Below, one piece after another: positions 1 to 9,062 of a DNA stretch of 14,042 nucleotides (its first letter is position 1; every line of letters starts with the position of its first letter). This stretch comes from Candidatus Brocadiaceae bacterium (GTDB lineage: Bacteria; Planctomycetota; Brocadiia; SM23-32), in NCBI GenBank assembly GCA_030615435.1, contig JAUWZH010000039.1:1-14042 (forward strand). The letters are read 5' to 3'. A program made the position numbers and the translations under genes. The notes under the pieces were generated by a model that saw only the letters and a list, made by a program, of their open reading frames with translations, had not been told where the DNA came from and did no database searches.

Positions 1-1044
1 GAAGGCGGGTTGTCGTACCGGACGGCAGAAGTCGGTGTCGATGGTGAGTCCCTCGCTACGCTGACTTACGGACACGCGGCGACGATTCGGCGGATCAACT
101 TGGGCTGGGCCCGCCGGGCCAATAGAGGGCAATACGGTTTCGTCCTCGACGTTGAGCGGGGCTACTGGGCGAAGAACGAGCAGGATCCTGCTGATGATGA
201 GCAGGATCCCCTCTCCGAGAGGGTTCGGCGCGTGATTCCTTTCGTGGAGGATCGAAAGAACTGCCTGCTGTTAGAGCCGGCCGACAACCGTGAGATCGGC
301 GTAATGACCTCACTCCAGGCCGCTCTGAAGAAAGCCATCCAGGTCGAGTACCAGCTTGAGGAATCGGAGCTTGCTGCCGAGCCTCTACCATCTCGCGATG
401 ACCGGCGCTTGATCCTGTTCTACGAGGCGGCAGAAGGTGGTGCGGGTGTGCTCCGCCGTCTCATTGATGACCACGAAGCGCTCCGGCGAGCGGCGACTCG
501 CGCCCTTCAGCTGTGCCATTTCGATCCCACAACCGGCGAGGATAGGCGCCGCGCCGAACGCTCTCGGGAAGACTGCGAGGCGGCCTGCTACGACTGCCTC
601 ATGAGTTACGCAAACCAGCGGGACCACCAGCTGCTCGACCGACACGTCATCCGTGATCTCCTGATGCAGCTGGCACGGGCGGAGGTCGCGGTCTCTCCCG
701 CCGCGCTTCCGCGCGCTGCCCACCTTGAGCAACTCGGAAGGCAATGCCAGTCCGACCTTGAGCGCGAGTGGCTCCAGTTCCTCGAGGACCGCGACCTTCG
801 CCTCCCCTCGAAAGCGCAGGCCTTCGTCGCTGCATGCAGGACCCGACCTGACTTCCTTTACGAGGACCATCTGACTGCAATCTACGTTGACGGTCCGCAC
901 CATGAATACCCCGAGCGTCAAGAGAGAGACCGAGTGCAGACAGAGCAGATGGAGGATCTGGGCTACCTTGTGATACGGTTCGGCCTCATGGATGATTGGG
1001 AGGAGATCGTTAGGAAGCACCCCAACGTCTTCGGGAGGATCTGA
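1..1044 (+). CDS. DUF1998 protein with C-terminal Vsr/DUF559-like nuclease domain (5' truncated by window)
   Basis: The reading frame is open from base 1, so the N-terminus, possibly a helicase core, lies outside the window; the TTG at base 10 is unlikely to be the true start. Counting residues from base 1, an IRRINLGW stretch is followed by a DUF1998-type segment with a GGAGVLRRL motif. Four cysteines follow at codons starting 514, 574, 586 and 595 (C-x19-C-x3-C-x2-C), a likely zinc site of the kind seen in DrmB and MrfA-type helicases. Residues ~250-345 look like a PD-(D/E)XK nuclease of the Vsr/DUF559 type: E254/E256, then RPDF (D284), then YVDGPHHE (D297, H300), then a GYLVIRF strand. The stop overlaps the next ATG by one base (TGATG), so the helicase gene downstream is probably co-translated. 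It may be DrmB-like, a DrmA-DrmB fusion, or DruE-like; the missing N-terminus prevents a choice. Confidence 0.8.
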   Translation, partial: EGGLSYRTAEVGVDGESLATLTYGHAATIRRINLGWARRANRGQYGFVLDVERGYWAKNEQDPADDEQDPLSERVRRVIPFVEDRKNCLLLEPADNREIGVMTSLQAALKKAIQVEYQLEESELAAEPLPSRDDRRLILFYEAAEGGAGVLRRLIDDHEALRRAATRALQLCHFDPTTGEDRRRAERSREDCEAACYDCLMSYANQRDHQLLDRHVIRDLLMQLARAEVAVSPAALPRAAHLEQLGRQCQSDLEREWLQFLEDRDLRLPSKAQAFVAACRTRPDFLYEDHLTAIYVDGPHHEYPERQERDRVQTEQMEDLGYLVIRFGLMDDWEEIVRKHPNVFGRI

Positions 1045-3878
1045 TGGGTTTCCCTGTGGGATCACTCGTGAGGGCCCGAGGTCGCGAATGGGTTGTGCTG
1101 CCGGAATCTGAGGACGAGCTGCTGGTGCTCAAGCCTCTGGGGGGCACAGACGACGAAGTTGCCGGCATCTATCTACCGCTGGAGACCGTTGAACCCGCCC
1201 GCTTCGACCTGCCGGACCCGAGTCGGCTCGGCGATCATCGGTCGTGTCGCCTGCTTCGTGATGCTGTCCGCTTCGCGTCCCGTGCGTCAACCGGTCCGTT
1301 CCGTTGCTTCGCACGAATAGACGTCGAACCGCGCCCTTACCAACTCGTGCCGCTGCTGATGGCCCTGAAACTGGAGCCCGTGCGCCTTCTGATCGCGGAC
1401 GACGTGGGGGTGGGCAAGACTATTGAGGCATGCCTCATTGCGCGAGAGCTTCTCGATCGCGGGGAGGTGAGGCGTCTCGCGGTCCTCTGTCCGCCTCACT
1501 TGGCGGAGCAGTGGCAAGCAGAGCTCAGTAGGAAGTTTCACGTGGACGCCGAACTCGTTCTTCCCAGCACGGCGGGCCGCCTGGAACGGCATTGCCGCGT
1601 GGGCCAATCGCTCTTTGAGTTGTACCCCCATGTCGTGGTCTCGCTGGACTACATCAAATCGGACCGGCGCCGGGACGACTTCGCCCGGGCATGCCCCGAG
1701 TTGGTGATCGTGGACGAGGCCCACACGTGCGCCTTCGGCTACGAAGGCCGAGGCGGCAGGCAGCAGCGGCATCAGTTGATCCAGCAGCTCTCTGCTGACC
1801 CCGAGCGGCACCTGATCCTAGTGACGGCTACACCTCACAGCGGCAAGGAAGACGCCTTCCGTTCGCTGCTCGGGTTGCTGACCCCGGACTTCGCCAACCT
1901 GCCGGACGATCTGACAGGCCGGCAGAACGAACCGCGTCGCCGTCGTCTGGCCGCGCAGTTCGTGCAGCGCCGGCGCGGAGATATCCGCCACTTCATGCAG
2001 GCGGACACGCCGTTCCCCGTCCGCGAGGAGGCTGAGGCCACATACAGGCTCTCGGACGAGTACCGGAGGTTCTTCGACCGCGTTCTCTCCTACACGCAGG
2101 AGACGGTGAGAGATGAGTCGGGAGGGTTGCAGCGCCAGCGTGTGCGGTGGTGGTCAGCTCTGGCGCTGCTTCGGTCCGTTGGCTCGAGCCCTGCTGCCGC
2201 TGCTGCGACTCTTCGCAACCGCACGCCCACGGCCGATGCGGACAGCCCCGAGGAGGCTGACGAGATCGGACGCCGGACGGTTCTGGACATGCAGACTGAG
2301 GATCCGATCGAGGGGATGGATGTGATCCCCGGCAGCGATACCGGTGAGGAAACCGAAGAGGCCAAAACACGTCGCCGGTTGCTGGAGATGGCTCGCGAGG
2401 CCGATAAGCTCGAGGGCGACAAGGACGCGAAGCTGCTCGAAGCGGTCAAGCAGGTGAAGGCTATGCTCAGCGACGGTTACCGCCCGATCCTCTTCTGCCG
2501 TTTCATCCCCACTGCCGATTACGTGGCGCGTGAGCTGCGAGAGCGGCTCCCGAAACATGTCGAGGTGGCCTCTGTAACCGGCACGTTGCCGCCGGCTGAT
2601 CGCGAGGCCCGTGTGCTGCAACTCGCTGAGTCACCCAAACGCGTGCTGGTCGCCACGGAATGCCTCAGCGAAGGGATCAACCTCCAGGAGCACTTCGACG
2701 CCGTCATGCACTACGACCTATCCTGGAACCCGACCCGTCACGAACAGCGGGAGGGCCGCGTAGATCGTTTTGGCCAGCCATGCGACACCGTCCGGGTCCT
2801 CACGTACTACGGCGCCGACAACCCCATTGACGGCATCGTGCTTGACGTCCTGATCCGCAAACATAAGACGATCAGAAGCTCCCTTGGGATCTCAGTGCCC
2901 GTGCCGGTCGATACGGACGCGGTGGTTGAGGCTATCTTCGAGGGTTTGCTGATCCGTGGCAGGCGCGATCCCCAACAGGCCTTGCTGCCTGGTTTCGACG
3001 AGTACTTCCGCTCGCAGAAGGAAGAGCTCTACGCGAAGTGGGACGACGTGGCGGATCGGGAGAAGCGGTCACGCACGATGTTCGCACAGGAGTCTATCAA
3101 GGTCGACGACGTAGCCCGGGACGTGCAGGAAGCCCGCCAGGCTGTCGGAACCGCCGACGATGTGGAGCGCTTCGCTCTGGACGCTTTGCGCGCTCACAAG
3201 GCTGTCATCTCCCAGAAGGGCAATCGCTACCACTTCGATCTCAGAGAAGTCCCACGAGCCCTGCGCGACGCCCTCGTCCAGGACACTTCGTTCGAGGGGA
3301 AGTTCGAGCTTCCCGTTGGCGAAGGCGTGACCCATCTCAGTCGCACGCACCCCATCGTCGAAGCCCTGGCTGTCCACGTGATGGACACGGCCCTTGACCC
3401 GCAGATCGACGGCGTCGCTTATCGAGCCGGCGCCATCCGCACGGCCGCTGTGTCGCGCAGAACGACGCTGCTCCTCGTGCGTTTCCGCTACGACATCGTT
3501 ACGCGCCGCGCGTCCGGCGAGCAGTCGCAGCTGGCCGAGGAGTGCTGTCTTATGGCCTTCGCCGGTGCCCCGGCCAGTGCCGAATGGCTGGATGAGAGCG
3601 AAGCTGAAGTGCTGCTTCATGCGGAGCCCGGTGGAAACGTGCTGCCCGAGCAGGCGAGGACGTTCGTCGAGCGGGTTGCGGAGGGCTATGACGCCTTGCA
3701 ACCGCATATTGAACGGGAAGCCGGCCGCCGGGCAGATCAGCTCCTCGATGCTCACCGTCGGGTTCGCAGTGCTGCCGGCGTCCGTGGTGTCAGGTATCGC
3801 GTCGAGCCGCAGCTGCCGCCCGACGTGCTCGGCATATACGTCTACCTGCCCATCAGCGCAGGGGGACCGATGGCATGA
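1044..3878 (+). CDS. drmD: SNF2-family helicase, DrmD-like (DISARM-type)
   Basis: This is a 944-residue superfamily 2 ATPase predicted to translocate on DNA. The N-terminal VGSLVRARGREWVVLP segment is typical of DISARM-associated SNF2 proteins. Walker A is DVGVGKT (residues ~120-126), motif II is DEAH (~224-227), motif III is TATPHSG (~262), motif V is ATECLSEGINLQ, and motif VI is EGRVDRFGQ (~570-578). An acidic, low-complexity linker (bases ~2230-2420) separates the two RecA lobes. The C-terminal third (from ~residue 640) carries no nuclease motif I can see. The start has a GGGAGGA ribosome site at 1033-1039, and the stop overlaps the methyltransferase start as ATGA. Family knowledge: DrmD pairs with the DrmMI methyltransferase in class 1 DISARM, and the adjacent gene here is such a methyltransferase. 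A generic restriction-associated SNF2 helicase is the alternative. Confidence 0.88.
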   Translation: MGFPVGSLVRARGREWVVLPESEDELLVLKPLGGTDDEVAGIYLPLETVEPARFDLPDPSRLGDHRSCRLLRDAVRFASRASTGPFRCFARIDVEPRPYQLVPLLMALKLEPVRLLIADDVGVGKTIEACLIARELLDRGEVRRLAVLCPPHLAEQWQAELSRKFHVDAELVLPSTAGRLERHCRVGQSLFELYPHVVVSLDYIKSDRRRDDFARACPELVIVDEAHTCAFGYEGRGGRQQRHQLIQQLSADPERHLILVTATPHSGKEDAFRSLLGLLTPDFANLPDDLTGRQNEPRRRRLAAQFVQRRRGDIRHFMQADTPFPVREEAEATYRLSDEYRRFFDRVLSYTQETVRDESGGLQRQRVRWWSALALLRSVGSSPAAAAATLRNRTPTADADSPEEADEIGRRTVLDMQTEDPIEGMDVIPGSDTGEETEEAKTRRRLLEMAREADKLEGDKDAKLLEAVKQVKAMLSDGYRPILFCRFIPTADYVARELRERLPKHVEVASVTGTLPPADREARVLQLAESPKRVLVATECLSEGINLQEHFDAVMHYDLSWNPTRHEQREGRVDRFGQPCDTVRVLTYYGADNPIDGIVLDVLIRKHKTIRSSLGISVPVPVDTDAVVEAIFEGLLIRGRRDPQQALLPGFDEYFRSQKEELYAKWDDVADREKRSRTMFAQESIKVDDVARDVQEARQAVGTADDVERFALDALRAHKAVISQKGNRYHFDLREVPRALRDALVQDTSFEGKFELPVGEGVTHLSRTHPIVEALAVHVMDTALDPQIDGVAYRAGAIRTAAVSRRTTLLLVRFRYDIVTRRASGEQSQLAEECCLMAFAGAPASAEWLDESEAEVLLHAEPGGNVLPEQARTFVERVAEGYDALQPHIEREAGRRADQLLDAHRRVRSAAGVRGVRYRVEPQLPPDVLGIYVYLPISAGGPMA

Positions 3879-6800
3879 GGGCGCGCGATCCCTTCACGAC
3901 GATCCGCACAGAGGGCGGCCTCCTGCCGGCAGATCTCCTCGCTCGCGTCGCCAAGGGCGATGGCGAACTCGACGGCCTCGATCCTGATTCCTATCACCTT
4001 GCCGGTGGCGAACGCCTCAACGAAGCCATCAGCCGCGCGTGGAGCCGGCTCGTCGGCGCATGGACCTCGTTCCAGGCCCGAGCCAATGGGTTGCCGGAGA
4101 GCGACCTCGGGACAAGCCTGACCCGCGAGCGCTGGCTCCTGATCCTGTTCCAGGAACTCGGATATGGCCGCCTCCAGGCCGCGCGGAGCGTCGACGTTGA
4201 CGGCAAGAGCTACCCTATCTCGCACTTCTGGACTAACAGCCCCATCCACCTTGTGGGCTGTCGGGTGGACATGGATCGCCGCACCGCCGGCGTCGCAGGC
4301 GCCGCCCGCAGCAGCCCTCATAGCCTCGTCCAGGAGTTCCTGAACCGCAGCGATGATCATCTGTGGGGTTTCGTGTCCAACGGCCTGTGCTTGCGGATCC
4401 TGCGAGACAACGTGAGCCTGACGCGCCAGGCTTACGTCGAGTTCGACCTCAAGGGCATGATGGACGGCGAGGTTTACGCGGATTTCGCCCTGCTGTGGCT
4501 CCTTTGCCACCAGTCCCGGGTCGAGGCCGAGAGGCCCGAGGAGTGCTGGCTGGAGCGCTGGGCGCGCACCGCCCAAGAAGAGGGGACCCGAGCCCTCGAC
4601 AGCCTGCGCGATGGCGTGGAAAGGGCCATCAGCGCCCTGGGCTGCGGCTTCCTGGCACATCCGGCAAACAACGTGCTCCGGGAGGCACTGCGATCCGGAA
4701 CACTCTCCAAGCAGGACTACTACCGACAGCTCCTGCGCCTCGTCTATCGCCTCCTGTTCCTGTTCGTGGCGGAAGACCGCGAGCTGTTGCTTGCCCCCGA
4801 TGCGGGAGCCGATGCCAAGGGGCGCTACACGCGCTTCTACTCCACAGCCCGCCTGAGGCGGCTGGCCGAACGGCGACGGGGCACGAAGCATGCAGACGCC
4901 TACCGCGGGCTGCGCGTCGTGATGGCCGGAATCGGCAACGATGAGGGTTGTCCCGGGCTGGCTCTGCCCGCCCTCGGCAGCATGCTCTGGTCGGATGAGG
5001 CCATCCCGGACATTGAGCCCTGTGACATTGCCAATCGGGATCTGCTCGAGGCGGTCCGGGCTCTCGCTTTCACCGAGGACGAGAGAGTCCGGCGCTCCAT
5101 TGACTACAAGAACCTGGGTTCCGAGGAGCTGGGTAGCGTGTACGAGTCCCTGCTCGAACTCCATCCGAAGATCAACACCGAAGCAGCCACCTTCAACCTG
5201 ACCGTCGCCGCCGGACACGAACGCAAGACCACGGGCAGCTACTACACGCCCACCAGCCTTGTCAATGAACTCATCGATTCGGCGCTGGGCCCCGTGCTGG
5301 AGGAAGCCGCCCGCAAGCCTGACCCCGAGAAGGCCATCCTGGACCTGAAGGTCTGCGACCCCGCCTGCGGCTCCGGACACTTCCTTATCGCTGCCGCGCA
5401 CCGTATGGCGAAGCGTCTGGCCGCCGTCCGCACGGGCGACGAGGAAGCTGCCCCACAGGCCGTCCGCCACGCCCTGCGCGACGTGATCGGCCACTGCATC
5501 TATGGTGTGGACATCAACCCCATGGCCGTGGAACTGTGCAAGGTCAGCCTCTGGATGGAGGCCCTCGAACCCGGCCGGCCGCTCTCCTTCCTGGACCATC
5601 GAATCAAGTGCGGCAACAGCTTGCTCGGCACGACGCCCGCCCTGATGGCCAGGGGCATCCCGGACGATGCTTTCAAGCCCATTACCGGCGATGACAAGGA
5701 CGTCTGTGGGGAATACAAGAAGATCAACCGTGACGAGCGCAAAGGGCAGAAGCGTCTGTGGGACAAGAGGGGCGAACCCTGGCAGCGGATGGGAGACCTG
5801 GCCTCGGCCATGATGAACCTGGATGCCGCCGAGGATGAGACCATCGAGGACGTGCACGCCAAGGAGGAGCGTTATGCCCGGGTAGTGAGCTCCTCCGGCT
5901 ATCGCTTCACCCGCCTGTGGGCCGACATGTGGTGCGCTGCCTTTGTCTGGAAGAAAAAGCCGGGCGATGACTATCCCATCACCGAATCTTGGTTCCGGCG
6001 CGTGGAGCGCAATCCGCACGACATCCCGAAATGGATGGAACAGGAGGTACAGCGCCTTCGAGAGCAGTACCGCTTCTTCCACTGGCACCTGGAGTTCCCC
6101 GACGTATTCCCGCCGGCGGCGGACTCGTCCTCCGAAGCCCGCATGGGCGAAGGAGGATTCGACGTCGTCCTCGGCAACCCGCCGTGGGAGCGCATCAAGC
6201 TCCAGGAGAAGGAGTTCTTCGCCGGACGTGACCCGGAGATTGCCAACGCTCGCAACGCCGCCGCCCGCCGCAAGAAGATTCGGGCGCTCAAGACCGAGGA
6301 CCCCGCTCTCTACGGTGCCTTCATGGAGGCGAAGCGGACGGCGGAAGGCGAGAGCATGCTCGTGCGGGACACCGACCGCTATCCCCTCTGCGGACGTGGC
6401 GATGTCAACACCTACTCCGTCTTCGCCGAACTCAAGCGCAGCCTCATCCTCTCCACGGGCCGCGTCGGTTGCATTGTGCCCTCCGGTATCGCCACCGACT
6501 ACACCACTCAGCTCTTCTTCCAGGACCTGATGGACACCGGTTCCCTTGTGAGCCTTTTTGACTTTGAAAATCGGAAGGGCTTGTTCCCAGAAGTGCAGGG
6601 CAACATGAAGTTCTGTCTCCTAACGATGGCAGGAAAACGGCAGGAACATGTCCTGGGTGCCGCTCAGCTTGACGATCCGGCTTTGTTGGGCGACTCAACC
6701 CGCGTCTATGAGCTGTCTCTCCAAGACATAGCGCACATCAACCCAAATACGCTGAACTGGCCGACCTTCAGAAGTGCACTAGATGCCCTTCTCGTAGCCC

Positions 6801-8578
6801 ACACACACGGCCGAGTTCCCGTGCTTGAGGACCAGACAGCAGCCCAGGAAAGCGTGTGGCAGATAAGTTTTCTCGCGATGTTCCACATGACTAATGATTC
6901 TGCGCTTTTCGCCACAAAGGAAGACCTCGAAGGCAGAGGGTTCCACCTGTCCGGAAACACATTTGTCGATGCAAAGGAGCGTTGCCTGCCGTTGTATGAG
7001 GCGAAGCTGACAAGCCAGTTCAACCACCGAGCCGCAACCTTCGCTGGGATTCCGCCGTCCCGCAGGTTCGTGACGCACGCTGGCACTAACACCTCCAGGA
7101 GCACAGACTTGGCAGACCCTGGCTATATAGTGATGCCCAGGTTCTGGATAGACTCAAAGGTTGTTGCCGACAAAGCAGGGGGTGGAAGCCAGTGGTTCCT
7201 TGGCTTTCGGAATGCGATCAGCGCAGTTGCAGACTCGAGATCGCTTGTGGCGACTATTCTGCCATTCGCCGGCGTTGGCAACTCGATGCCGTTGCTCTTG
7301 ACCGATGAGCCGACGCCCCTCACGGTCTGCCTGGTTGCCTGCCTTAACAGCTTCTGCCTCGACTATGTCTTGCGCCAGAAGGCCAGCGGTGGCAATCTTA
7401 ACTACTACATACTCAGGCAACTCCCCGTGCCCGCCCCAGCCGTTTTCGAGGCCGTCTGTCCCTGGTTCTTCGGGCTTTCCCATAGTCAGTGGGTACTTGC
7501 ACATGCACTGGAGCTGACGTACACGGCATGGAACCTCGAGGTTTTCGCGAGTGACTGCGGCTACGACGGGCCGCCGTTCGTCTGGGACGAGGAGCGCAGG
7601 TTCCTGATGCGCTCTGAGCTGGACGCCGCTTTCTTTCACCTCTACCTGGGCACTGAGGAGGAGTGGCAAAAGGAAGGGGGTCAGGACCTGATACGCTACT
7701 TCTCGACGCAACGCGACGCGGCGGACCACATCCTGGAGACCTTCCCCATCGTCAAGCGCAGGGACGAACAGGCTCACGGCGAATACCGCACCAAGCGCGT
7801 CATCCTGGAAATCTACGACGAGATGACCGCCGTGGTCGCCGAGAACGAAGCCGCCGTCGCCGCCGGCCGCCAGCCCACCGCCCGCTACCAGACCCGCCTC
7901 GCCCCGCCCCCCGGCCCGCCGTGCGACGCCCAGGACAACTTCCTCCCCATGTCCCAGTGGGATCCCGCCAACTGGCCTCCGCACGTCCACCCACCGCGCG
8001 ACGTCCACGAAGCCCTGCGGGCCCAGGAAAGACAGGCGACCCCCTCGGTCATGACGGTGGAGGCTCCATGCGTCTACACCGTTGGGCACAGCAATGTCGG
8101 CATCGAGGACTGGCTCGCTCTGCTCAAAGAGCGCGAGGTTGAGATTCTGGTCGATCTCCGTAGTGTCCCCTACAGCCGGCACGTGCCACAGGCGAACCGG
8201 GATGCTCTGGAGAAGGCAGTCAAGGCGCAGGAGATGAAGTACCTTTTCCTTGGCGACGAGCTGGGAGGGCGCCCCAAGAGCGGCGTCCCTCGTGACGGGG
8301 CAGGTCGGCCGGACTACGCCCAGATGGCTCAGAGGGAAGAGTTCCAGGAGGGCATTCAAAGGCTGCTGCGCGGCATCAAGGATTACCGGGTGTGTCTCCT
8401 CTGCAGTGAGGAAGACCCGGCGCGCTGCCACAGGGCACTGCTCGTCGGACGGGAACTGGTCAAGAAAGGTGTCGAGGTGCGGCACATCCGGGGCGACGGG
8501 ACCGAGGAGTCTCAGGAACAGGCCGAGAGGCGCGCGCCCGGCAGGCAAGAGAGCTTGTTCGAAAGGGGCAAGAGTTGA
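3875..8578 (+). CDS. Eco57I-type N6-adenine DNA methyltransferase (DrmMI-like) fused to a C-terminal DUF488 domain
   Basis: This 1567-residue protein is predicted to methylate adenine in DNA with S-adenosylmethionine. Residues 1-~440 form a helical N-terminal region. GSYYTPTSLV (~454) leads into SAM-binding motif I, DPACGSGHFL (~495), then GVDINPMAVELCKVSLWMEAL, then catalytic motif IV NPPW (~768). Residues ~890-1230 are the likely target-recognition part. Residues ~1400-1540 form a DUF488 domain: YTVGHSN, LVDLRSVPYSRH, FLGDELGGRP and LLCSEEDPARCHR (cysteines ~1510 and ~1518). No stop or convincing ribosome site separates the two parts, although an in-frame ATG at 8051 could give a separate DUF488 product. 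The gene overlaps the helicase (ATGA) and the next DUF488 gene (TTGA). DrmMI of class 1 DISARM is the closest role by context. No nuclease motif was seen, which argues against a single-chain restriction enzyme such as Eco57I itself. Bases ~6540-7560 are less GC-rich than the flanks. Confidence 0.9.
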   Translation: MRARDPFTTIRTEGGLLPADLLARVAKGDGELDGLDPDSYHLAGGERLNEAISRAWSRLVGAWTSFQARANGLPESDLGTSLTRERWLLILFQELGYGRLQAARSVDVDGKSYPISHFWTNSPIHLVGCRVDMDRRTAGVAGAARSSPHSLVQEFLNRSDDHLWGFVSNGLCLRILRDNVSLTRQAYVEFDLKGMMDGEVYADFALLWLLCHQSRVEAERPEECWLERWARTAQEEGTRALDSLRDGVERAISALGCGFLAHPANNVLREALRSGTLSKQDYYRQLLRLVYRLLFLFVAEDRELLLAPDAGADAKGRYTRFYSTARLRRLAERRRGTKHADAYRGLRVVMAGIGNDEGCPGLALPALGSMLWSDEAIPDIEPCDIANRDLLEAVRALAFTEDERVRRSIDYKNLGSEELGSVYESLLELHPKINTEAATFNLTVAAGHERKTTGSYYTPTSLVNELIDSALGPVLEEAARKPDPEKAILDLKVCDPACGSGHFLIAAAHRMAKRLAAVRTGDEEAAPQAVRHALRDVIGHCIYGVDINPMAVELCKVSLWMEALEPGRPLSFLDHRIKCGNSLLGTTPALMARGIPDDAFKPITGDDKDVCGEYKKINRDERKGQKRLWDKRGEPWQRMGDLASAMMNLDAAEDETIEDVHAKEERYARVVSSSGYRFTRLWADMWCAAFVWKKKPGDDYPITESWFRRVERNPHDIPKWMEQEVQRLREQYRFFHWHLEFPDVFPPAADSSSEARMGEGGFDVVLGNPPWERIKLQEKEFFAGRDPEIANARNAAARRKKIRALKTEDPALYGAFMEAKRTAEGESMLVRDTDRYPLCGRGDVNTYSVFAELKRSLILSTGRVGCIVPSGIATDYTTQLFFQDLMDTGSLVSLFDFENRKGLFPEVQGNMKFCLLTMAGKRQEHVLGAAQLDDPALLGDSTRVYELSLQDIAHINPNTLNWPTFRSALDALLVAHTHGRVPVLEDQTAAQESVWQISFLAMFHMTNDSALFATKEDLEGRGFHLSGNTFVDAKERCLPLYEAKLTSQFNHRAATFAGIPPSRRFVTHAGTNTSRSTDLADPGYIVMPRFWIDSKVVADKAGGGSQWFLGFRNAISAVADSRSLVATILPFAGVGNSMPLLLTDEPTPLTVCLVACLNSFCLDYVLRQKASGGNLNYYILRQLPVPAPAVFEAVCPWFFGLSHSQWVLAHALELTYTAWNLEVFASDCGYDGPPFVWDEERRFLMRSELDAAFFHLYLGTEEEWQKEGGQDLIRYFSTQRDAADHILETFPIVKRRDEQAHGEYRTKRVILEIYDEMTAVVAENEAAVAAGRQPTARYQTRLAPPPGPPCDAQDNFLPMSQWDPANWPPHVHPPRDVHEALRAQERQATPSVMTVEAPCVYTVGHSNVGIEDWLALLKEREVEILVDLRSVPYSRHVPQANRDALEKAVKAQEMKYLFLGDELGGRPKSGVPRDGAGRPDYAQMAQREEFQEGIQRLLRGIKDYRVCLLCSEEDPARCHRALLVGRELVKKGVEVRHIRGDGTEESQEQAERRAPGRQESLFERGKS
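8563..8568 (+). promoter_or_regulatory. Ribosome binding site fixing the TTG start of the second DUF488 gene
   Basis: AAGGGG lies 6 bases before TTG 8575, which itself overlaps the upstream TGA (TTGA). Residues from this TTG (LYTIGF) match the expected beginning of a DUF488 domain, so this start is preferred. Confidence 0.55.
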
Positions 8579-9036
8579 AGCTATACACCATTGGCTTCAA
8601 GGGGAAATCCGCCAAGCAGTTCTTCGCGCTGCTGCGGGATGCAGGTGTGCAAAAGCTGATCGACATCAGGCGCACCAACTCCTCCCAACTGGCAGGCTTC
8701 ACGAAGGGACGGGACCTGGAGTTCTTCCTGGAGGAGTGCTTTGGAATCACTTACGAGCACGTCCCCGATCTGGCGCCGTCAGAGGAGCTTCTCAAGGACT
8801 ACCGCAAGCGACTTGGCAAGAAGAAGGAGGATGACGAAGCCTGGCGGATGTACGTCGAGCGCTTCAGGCAGGAGATGTCGCAGAGGCCAGTGCTCGACGT
8901 ATTCCTGCGGGCCGCGGCGGGGTTCGATGCCGTCTGCCTGCTCTGCTCCGAGAAGACGCCCGAGCGCTGTCACAGGCATCTCCTGAGCGAGCGTATCAGC
9001 GAGAGGCTCCACAACGTGGATGTGCGCCACCTGTAG
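8575..9036 (+). CDS. Stand-alone DUF488 family protein
   Basis: A 153-residue single-domain protein. It opens with the DUF488 signature YTIGFKGKS, continues with KLIDIR (in the position of the usual D-x-R), LAGFTKGRDL, and YEHVPDLAPSEELL. It ends with LLCSEKTPERCHRHLL, the conserved cysteine/CHR motif, and VDVRHL. It starts at TTG inside the stop of the methyltransferase-DUF488 fusion, so translation is probably coupled. It is clearly divergent from the DUF488 domain fused to the methyltransferase: it lacks the FLGDELGGRP motif. The two are therefore paralogous subfamilies rather than a recent duplication, and they may form a hetero-pair (inference). The biochemical activity of DUF488 is not established to my knowledge; the cysteine/histidine motif suggests a catalytic or metal-binding site. 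Confidence 0.85.
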   Translation: MKLYTIGFKGKSAKQFFALLRDAGVQKLIDIRRTNSSQLAGFTKGRDLEFFLEECFGITYEHVPDLAPSEELLKDYRKRLGKKKEDDEAWRMYVERFRQEMSQRPVLDVFLRAAAGFDAVCLLCSEKTPERCHRHLLSERISERLHNVDVRHL

Positions 9037-9062
9037 CTGACTCGCACTGGTTTGGAAGAGCC

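Noticed and set aside
3842..6088. Long open frame (748 codons) on the minus strand opposite the methyltransferase gene
   Set aside because: It lies wholly over conserved methyltransferase motifs and its translation shows no domain. Stop-poor antisense frames are expected in high-GC genes.
7154..8548. 464-codon minus-strand open frame
   Set aside because: It is antisense to the methyltransferase C-terminus and DUF488 domain, whose conserved motifs explain the sequence. No independent motif or ribosome site.
8051..8578. Separate DUF488 gene starting at the in-frame ATG 8051
   Set aside because: The frame is continuous with the methyltransferase and there is no well-spaced ribosome site before 8051, so a fusion is the simpler reading. 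An internal start is not excluded.
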